DNA of 64,000 bases from Quercus robur (Eukaryota; Streptophyta; Magnoliopsida; Fagales; Fagaceae), in NCBI RefSeq assembly GCF_932294415.1, contig NC_065541.1, forward strand, positions 29,930,790-29,994,789, read 5' to 3'. Shown here one piece after another: positions 56,880 through 64,000 of this stretch. A program made the translations under genes and the position numbers. The notes under the pieces were generated by a model that worked only from the letters and a program-made list of their open reading frames with translations, made no database searches and had not been told where the DNA came from. Numbering within the stretch: the stretch's first letter is position 1; the number at the start of each line of letters is the position of its first letter.

Positions 56880-59800
56880 CTGGGCCTTTTTGTGTTGTTG
56901 GGCTTTGATCTATCTTACTGTATTGTGGCCCGTAGGTTTGAGGTAAGAGAGTTGGGGCTGGCCTAAATGAAATACACTTTAGGCCAATTTGTGCACAAGT
57001 CGAAATGGCCCAATATAGACGCGTTCTGGCAGAGGTATTGAGTGTACGGCGTGCCTATAGAAGGAACAACTGTTATGGATGTTATAGTAGGAATACGGTA
57101 TGGCAGAATAACTATAATTCTAAACAAATGATACTAACACCGAAATAAAGGAAATTAGCTTATTAAGGTTATGGCAGAATAATACATCAAATGGAAATAA
57201 TGCTACAGTAAACAGTTTAATAACTAAACGGTAAACTAATCACCAACAAGCATAAAAGAAAAACTTGTCTGGCAGAAAAGTAGGCTTAGCTTCTCAATAG
57301 ATGCAAGTCCAAGAAAGGAACCAATCCCCAATGTGAGTAACCTCAAGGAAGGTTTCTACCATAGAAGTTACGCACTTTGGAAAAAGGGCCTAAATGATTT
57401 AAGCTTCAATCCTCAATTTCTCAGAAAGTGGGTTTGTCAAGAGGGAGAGAAAAAGGTAGTTTATTGATGCATGCCTCTATTACCACTTGTGTCTCTTTGA
57501 TTTTTCTGTATATTCTTTTCTTTTCTCTTTATTCTTTCCCTTCTTTATTTTTCTACCTCTTCTTCTTTCTGTCCCTTGTTCCTCCCTCCTTCCTCCTCTT
57601 TACTGTTCATAGCTACTCCTTTTCTTCTCTCTATTCTTTCCCTTCTTTCTTTTTCTACCTCTTCTTCTTTTCGTCCCTTGTTCCTCCCTCCTTCCTCCTC
57701 TTTACTGTTCACAACTACCCCTTTTTATACTATTTGCTATGGTGGAATTTACCATTTTTACCCCTTAACTGCTTTTGGCTCCTTATGGGTGTCCTTCCAA
57801 GACTGCCCATTGGCCTATCGGCTACTCAGCCACTACCATTACTCTGAATGTGTTAGTTGCACCACTCCTCATTCCCAGACAAAATTGCTTGTCTTTTTTC
57901 TTACCTCTCTCTATTTTTTCACTACCCTCATCTGGATAAGGATTAAGCCTTTCCATCACCTACCTCTACGGCATGTATCAAGTGGTCTCAGCCCATACTT
58001 ACTTCTTTTGGGTGAGATGCCATCCCAGCAGGATATTTCTCCTTAAAGAAGTTTGAGTGGGAACCCCAAAATAGGCCTCTCTTTTTCCCCACTGACAGAC
58101 CATACCCTCTAAATACCTTGGCCCTTTGTGCGTGCTCCACTTCGTCTGAACTTTTTTCTTTCTAGCCTTCACACCATTTCTGTTGCCCCCATTTTTGTTT
58201 GATTCTACTATACATTCTGGTTGGTGTTTATCTTTTGTGGCATGAAGGATGTGTGGGCTTTTGGGCTCATGTTCCCTGCCTTTTATCTCTTCTTTGGACT
58301 GAGCATTGCTTAGGCAAAGGCCCTCATCTTCCTGCCGAGCCCATGCTTTCCTTTTTTGTGTCAATGGGCCTTTTGGCTATTGATCCTGCCATATCACTTC
58401 ATTGTGCCTACTATAACTTTACCCTCCCTTTTACTTCATGTTACCCCGTGAACTTGTGGGCTGACGTTTCTACCATGCCAGCCCACTTCTTTGTCAATCC
58501 TTTGCTCAGGGCTCCCTAGGCCCACTTTTCACATTTTTACTTCTTTTGTGGCTTGTTGGCCAACATTCCTGTTGTGCTAGCCCATTTCATTATTTCATCC
58601 CTCAGGCTTCTGATGTGCATTGATAATAGCTTAATTTTGCATATTTATATCATTGTTAGAAAGTATTATCATACTTATTTTGAGTTAATTCATGCATTTT
58701 ATATTTGGTTTTGGAATAATAGTGAATAATCAATTTTGTGCTTAATTGAATCTTATTGCATGAATTTGTCTTTTGTAGGAGAATGGAATTAAATAAGTGG
58801 ATTTGTGCAAAGAAGAATTCTAATGGACTTTACTTTTACAACGGCCATGATGAAATTAAAGAAGGCCAACCCAATTAAATTTAAATCCAATTGGAGCAAT
58901 GAATCAAAAGAAATTTGCACCAAATCCAAGTCCAATTCGGATTAGGATTCCAGCCTACACATTAGTTAGTATTTTTGGTATAACTTTCGGCTCATATGTC
59001 CAATCGAGATGATTCAAGATGGGCTGAAAAGTTAACTTAAAGGGCTACAATTTGTAGTTTACTAGAAGTCCGAATTCTAACGTTAAATAGGTCAAAATCG
59101 TCGGTTAAGTGAAGCCTAAAAATCTGGGATTTTCTCCAAATGGGAATTTAACTTGTAATAGGATTCCTTGACCTATTTAAAGGCTCTTTAGGGCAAAATT
59201 TAGGAAGGCTAGTGCTAGGGCTGAGATGCAAAACAGAAAATTGAGTAAGAGGCAGTGCCGCATGTGGCTTCTCTATACCTTTTCTCCTTAATAGCATTGT
59301 GACTATTTCTTTCTCTATTTTATTTGTCTAGTTTAATGTTTAGTGTTTTATTTCAATTTCTATGAGTAGCTAAATTTATAATTAGGGTTGAGGATGAAAC
59401 CTTGTTAAGGATTATTAATAATATTTATGTGATTTGATTTTTCCCACAATAGTTGTTCTTTAATGATTTAAATTGTTCTTGATTCATATCAATTGACTAA
59501 GATGGGATTCTAGATATGAGTTCAATCATGTTTTTCTCATGATTTAGGATTTATCTTAATTAATTGAATGCTTGGTTTATTATTTCTTGATTATAAAATT
59601 GGATATCTCTTGTGATTTGTTTGGCTACGGATACAAGTAATGATTTGATTTTATACCTAGGAAGTGAAAAAAAATCATGCTTTAGATATTTAAATAGAAG
59701 TTTTAATGATAATATTTTCCATGATAGCAAGATTGATTTCTAGATTATCATGCAGTGATTGAGAAAAATTAATGATCATAAATATATGCTGATATGAATT

Positions 59801-60490
59801 AACAAGGCGGATTCCAAAACCTTAGTTCCTTTCTCTAGATTGTTTACATCTCTTTACTGCTTTATATTATATCTTTGCTTAGTTTAATTATTTGTTTAGT
59901 TTATTTAATTGCAAACAACCAATTTTTATTAAACTAGATTAAGATTAATTTTGTTAAGATTTGATTAATTATCCTACGTTCATTTTAGTCCCTATGGGTT
60001 CGACCTCATTCTTGTCAAACTATATTTCAGTATGATTCGTACACTTGCGAAGACTTTAAAATTTCACAACAACTTCCTTAGCCCGTTTACTTCCTCTTTA
60101 CCTCTTTTACTCTCATGGGCTTTTTACTAGATCCTTTGGGCTTCCTCGGCCCAATTACTACATCCTTACCTCTTATTACTTTTCGGGTTTATTGGTCTTT
60201 AAGCCAACCCAATGAGTTTACTAATTCGTTTCCCAAGCTTCCTTGGCCCATTTACTTTGTATTTACCTCTTATTATTCCCATGGGCTTACTACTTCATTC
60301 CTTGAGCTTCCTTGGCCCATTTACTCCTTCTTTACCTCTTTTTATTCTTGTGGGCCTATTGGTCATCAATCCTACCATTTCAACCTACTGGGCTTGTTTC
60401 CCTATTCCCTTACTATTTTCCCTGTCTCACTTTCTTTATATTGTTGGGCTTCTTCTGCTGTTGGGCCCTTTGTTAAAAATGGGCATCAAC
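56880..60490. repeat. Uncharacterised repetitive region, pyrimidine-rich on plus strand
   Basis: A long non-coding stretch with TGGGCC-type motifs at both margins and CTTCTTTC-rich interior. It is interrupted by the LTR-like element at 58611-60071. It may be a large LTR or a retrotransposon remnant, but no ends with a target duplication were found. Low-complexity Phe/Leu/Ser open frames (57428-58519, 60115-60682) are not credible genes. Confidence 0.4.
58611..60071 (+). mobile_element. Probable solo LTR, 1.46 kb
   Basis: Begins TGATGTGCATTGATAATAGC and ends TTTCACAACA, flanked by GCTTC (58606-58610) and ACTTC (60072-60076), which agree at four of five bases. It splits the surrounding pyrimidine-rich repeat. 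No coding domain. Assignment is moderate because one target base differs. Confidence 0.55.
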
Positions 60491-60539
60491 ACTAGCATAA
60501 CACCTTACATAGTACACACCATTGGCATCAAAAGTTACA

Positions 60540-63500
60540 AAAGAAGAAATATCTGGCGATGGAGGGCTATTAAACATTACAAAGGTTTCCCTGCTGCAGG
60601 CATCCTCTCTTCGCCATCGCATATGCGCAACTATTCACTTCCCAAAAAATATGGTTCACTTGCACTTGCTGGAACCTGTTAAGCATAGACTTGCAATCAT
60701 TTAAAAAGGGTGAGTATGCTCTATTAGGCGTCAAGCTAGATAAAACAAGGTTCACAATAGATCTTGCATCAAGTTCACTTCTAAATAAGGGATCCCCATC
60801 TGAATTGCTAATAGTAAGCCATCTCTTCGAGCCCAAAATTCAGCCATGACGCTTGTGGTAATGCTAATGCCTCAACTGATTCCTTTCAACCATGCCTTTT
60901 GTGATCACGAATTAGGCCTTCTCCCCTAGCTTTCCCCGGGTTCCTTAGTGAAGCACCATCCATATTCAGTTTACACCAGCCCTCCCTAGGTTTAATCCAT
61001 TGAACCTGCAATGTCCCAACTCTTTTGGTTCTTAGTGATTTTCCAATACAGTGGAAGTAATCAATCGCTTGCCTTGTGCTTGTACTATGGAGGTTGGGAT
61101 TCAAGGTAGTATTTTCAAAAACTACCTTGTTTCTATGTTTCCATAAAGCCCAGATGGTGAAAGTGAACAAAGTTTTCCATGGAATTCCATTAGGGAGTAT
61201 ATCAAGCTTGCTTAGGCAATTTTCTTTCAGCCACAGCCACAAATCAAGCCTAAAAGATGCTTCGAGAGGCATTGGGATTCCAATCTTTCTCCAGGTTTCA
61301 TAGCATATGGACAGTCTCTAAGAAGGTGCAAGATTGATTCCTTATGACTCATACAGAAAGGGCAAATCATATCATAAACAATACCTCTACTAGCAATAAC
61401 TTCTCTCACTGGTACAATGTTAAGATGACAAAGCTAAAGGAAAGATTGAACCCTTGGCAGAGTATCCAACTTCCAAATCCATTCTCCAAGGAATGGAATG
61501 TCTTGGTTTCCATCAGGAATAGCTAAGAGATATGGCTAAGAGATATGCTGAGGCCGAGCTGAACTCTCCATCTTTGGATAAACTCCAGCTTAGCGTGTCC
61601 TTATCTCCATACATCTGAATGGGAGTGGCCTTGATTTTGCCTAATATGCTGGTTGGAAGCTCGAAGGAGAGCGCATTCCAATTCCATTCATTACCTTGGA
61701 GCATATCTGCCATAGTCATATTGCTCTCCATCTTATTAATTGGCCCTTCAATCTATTCTCTAGGAGAACATTCTCTCATCCATTTATCTGTCCAGAAATT
61801 AAGCATCATGCCATTCCCCACATTCTAGCAAATGCCTTTAGAGAAAATAGGGAAACCCATCTTGATAACCTTCCAATTTATGGAGCATGGTAGATTTTCT
61901 AGATCCTTGGATAATCTTCTCGACTGCGAGCAGTATTTCCCCAAAATTACTTTTGCCCTTAAGGCATCCTTCTTCTGGTACATCCTTTAGTTTAGTTTTG
62001 CAAGAAGTGCAAGGTTTTTTTGCTTTGACAGCTTGAATACCAAGCCTTCCTTGCTCTTTTGGTCTAATGATTTTACTCCATCCAACCATGTGCATTCTCT
62101 TTTTCTCTTGTGATGAGTATCCCCACAGAAAATCCCTATTGATTTTGTCAAGCTTTTCATAGAGGTGAGTGTGGAGTGTCACTCATTGCATTACATAATT
62201 GGGCATTGCTGACATGACTGACTTAACTAGCACTGTTTTGCCAGCAAAGGACAGGAACTTAGATTTCCGACATGCTAGTTTGTTGATTACCCTCTCTGCA
62301 ATAAAATTATATTGGCTCCTTGGTGCTCCCTTGTGTTTAAGGGGAAAGCCCAAATACTTCCCTAAGTTGTTAGTGGCATGGATGCCTAGCTTCTCACAAA
62401 TTATTTCTTTCAACTAAGGGGCAACATTTTGGGAGAAATAAATCCGAGACTTTTCTATACTCACCTTCTACCCCGATTCAGCACGAAAACATTCCAGGAC
62501 TTCCATGATAGCTTCATAGTTATCTTCACTTGCTTTGGCAAACAACATTAAGTCATCAGCAAAGAACATGTGTGATATGCCAATATTATCCCTGGGCCTA
62601 AAGGTTTCTATAGCACCTCCATTGAACAAAATGGATATACTTCTGGAAGAGATGCAACTCATTATGAGCTTGATGAGATGGTCAGGGAAGTGGAAGGCTT
62701 GCAGTACTTTGTGAATAAAATTCCACTCAAGTCTGTCATAGGCTTTTTCAAGATCTACTTTTATGGCCATGTACCATGTTTTCCCCTTCTTATCAATAGA
62801 GTGGATAAGCTCCTGGGAATAATGATATTGTCTAGTCCTCTTCTCCCTAGAACAAAGGCTACTTGCACTGGAGAGATTAGGCTGCTAAGGAGAGGTCTAA
62901 GCCTAGCAATGATGACCATTGTGACAATTGTATAAACTGAATTGCACAAACTAATGGGCCTATAGTTGTTGATAGATTCAGGGTTTGGGCATTTAGGAAT
63001 TAGTGCAATCAGAGTCTTGTTCAAATACTACAGTACCACCCTTGTGCTAAAAATGTTTCCCACTTCTTTGCATACCGACTCACTTACTTCATTCCCAAAT
63101 AATTGGAAGAACCTAGCATGTAGTCCGTCTACCCCTAGAGCCTTAAAAGGCTTTAAAGCCCACAATCCGACCTTTATCTCTTCAGATGTGACTACTTGGT
63201 TTAGTTTAATCTTATCATCTTCATACAGGAAGGCACAAGAGAAATTTGCCACTTCAAAAATTCTAGGGGCTTGAAGGAGATTTGTAAAGAAGATTTTAAG
63301 GAAGTTATTACAAATAAGGTTTTTGATTTCTTCCTCGTTTGAAACCCATTCTCCAAGTGGATTCTTAATACATCTTATTCTGTTTTTGTTTCCTCTAACC
63401 ACCATGGATACATGAAAGAAGGAGGTATTGCGGTCCCCAAAAGCAGCCCAATTTAACCGAGATTTAAGTGCCCAATATTCCTCTTCTTGGAGCTTAATTG

Positions 63501-64000
63501 TGGAGTATTTCTCAGTTGGTAGGGCTTATTAGGCTCCATATAAACTTGCCAACACTCTTCTTTTCCTCAAAAAGAGGTTGCCAAAGACCTCCACATTCCA
63601 CTTTTTGGCTTCGAAAGTGAAGCTTGAAATGGCTGTAGTAAGGGGTTGGTCCTTCTTCCATGCATTTTGCACTATATTGGGGAATTCTGGATGTAGGAGC
63701 CACATAGTTTGAAATCTGAACGGCTTATTTTGAGTAGTAGGGGGAGGTTTAACTAACTCGATTAGCACTAGACAATGATCTGAGAACACCCTAGGCAGAT
63801 GAGTTACCCAAACTTCAGGGTATAGCAGGCACCAAAAGATGGGTTAGCAAAGCACTGCCTTTCTTTCCAAAATCAAGTTTGAGATTTGCCTAAGGTTGTA
63901 CCAAGTATATTTAGGACCAGAGAACCCCAAATCTAGCAGATTACAGGCATTAATTCACTCTTTAAACTCAATGGCTCTATTAAGATTTATATTCCTTCCC
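60540..64000 (-). pseudogene. Decayed L1-type LINE retrotransposon (RT and RNase H)
   Basis: Read from 64000 down, in several frames broken by stops and frameshifts: end of an endonuclease domain (FSDHCLVLIEL, about 63789); linker with LGVDGLHARFFQ (about 63110); RT with NYRPISLCNSVYTIV (about 62960), IKVDLEKAYDRLEW (about 62750) and the catalytic FADDLMLF (about 62560); a thumb-like part LGKYLGFPLKHKG (about 62350); a zinc-binding RT tail CPFCMSHKESILHLLRDC (about 61360); and a plant-type RNase H start WCKLNMDGASLRNPGK (about 60960). This is the order of plant L1 elements with RNase H. It continues beyond the right edge. No poly-A tail or target duplication is evident at the 3' side. Confidence 0.85.

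Noticed and set aside
57428..58519. Open frames of 106-156 codons
   Set aside because: Phe/Leu/Ser/Pro low-complexity products of a pyrimidine-rich repeat, overlapping in several frames, with no family resemblance.
56880..60490. One complete LTR retrotransposon
   Set aside because: No gag-pol frame and no matching LTR pair; only an inner LTR-like element could be bounded.

Overview
This is nuclear DNA of a woody dicot. The evidence is spliced plant genes with consensus introns, a CIN-type TCP gene carrying a miR319 site, a eukaryotic tRNA, AT-rich intergenic DNA with long TA, poly-A and poly-C runs, and a dense load of plant transposons. A Fagales host such as an oak or chestnut is a guess from the general look of the repeats and is not shown by the sequence.

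Layout. Positions 1-1278 look like part of an LTR-type repeat. Positions 1320-15358 hold a cluster of endogenous pararetrovirus DNA (Caulimoviridae) that best fits the florendovirus group. Its left edge is fused to a TA microsatellite. The right half (7716-15358, minus strand) is almost one genome unit of about 7.2 kb with a terminal redundancy of about 0.44 kb. It has a leader, an initiator-Met tRNA primer site in three copies, movement protein, zinc knuckle, protease, RT/RNase H and a second ORF. The core of the capsid region is missing and there are nonsense changes. The left half is a mosaic of at least six viral blocks in alternating orientation, including a 1.75 kb inverted copy of the leader and movement protein, capsid fragments absent from the right unit, and a 346-codon ORF that I do not recognise.

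There are three host protein genes: an intronless TCP4-like class II TCP factor (17694-18974, +), a five-exon IQD calmodulin-binding protein (28067-21524, -), and a five-exon SPEAR/TIE-type EAR repressor (44546-46707, +). CIN-TCPs and TIE-type repressors are known partners in leaf development, so finding both within 26 kb is notable, although nothing shows that the linkage matters. One nuclear tRNA-Ile(UAU) gene lies at 29042-29115 (-).

The rest is repeats: two solo LTRs with exact 5-bp target duplications, a probable third LTR, a hAT element with an 8-bp duplication nested in a Helitron, other Helitron-like elements, several TAA/TTA-flanked Tourist-like elements, a 1.6 kb foldback element made of minisatellite arms, SINE-like sequences, small inverted-repeat MITEs, and a decayed L1-type LINE (60540-64000, -) that runs off the right end. 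Low-complexity ORFs in the repeats are not regarded as genes.
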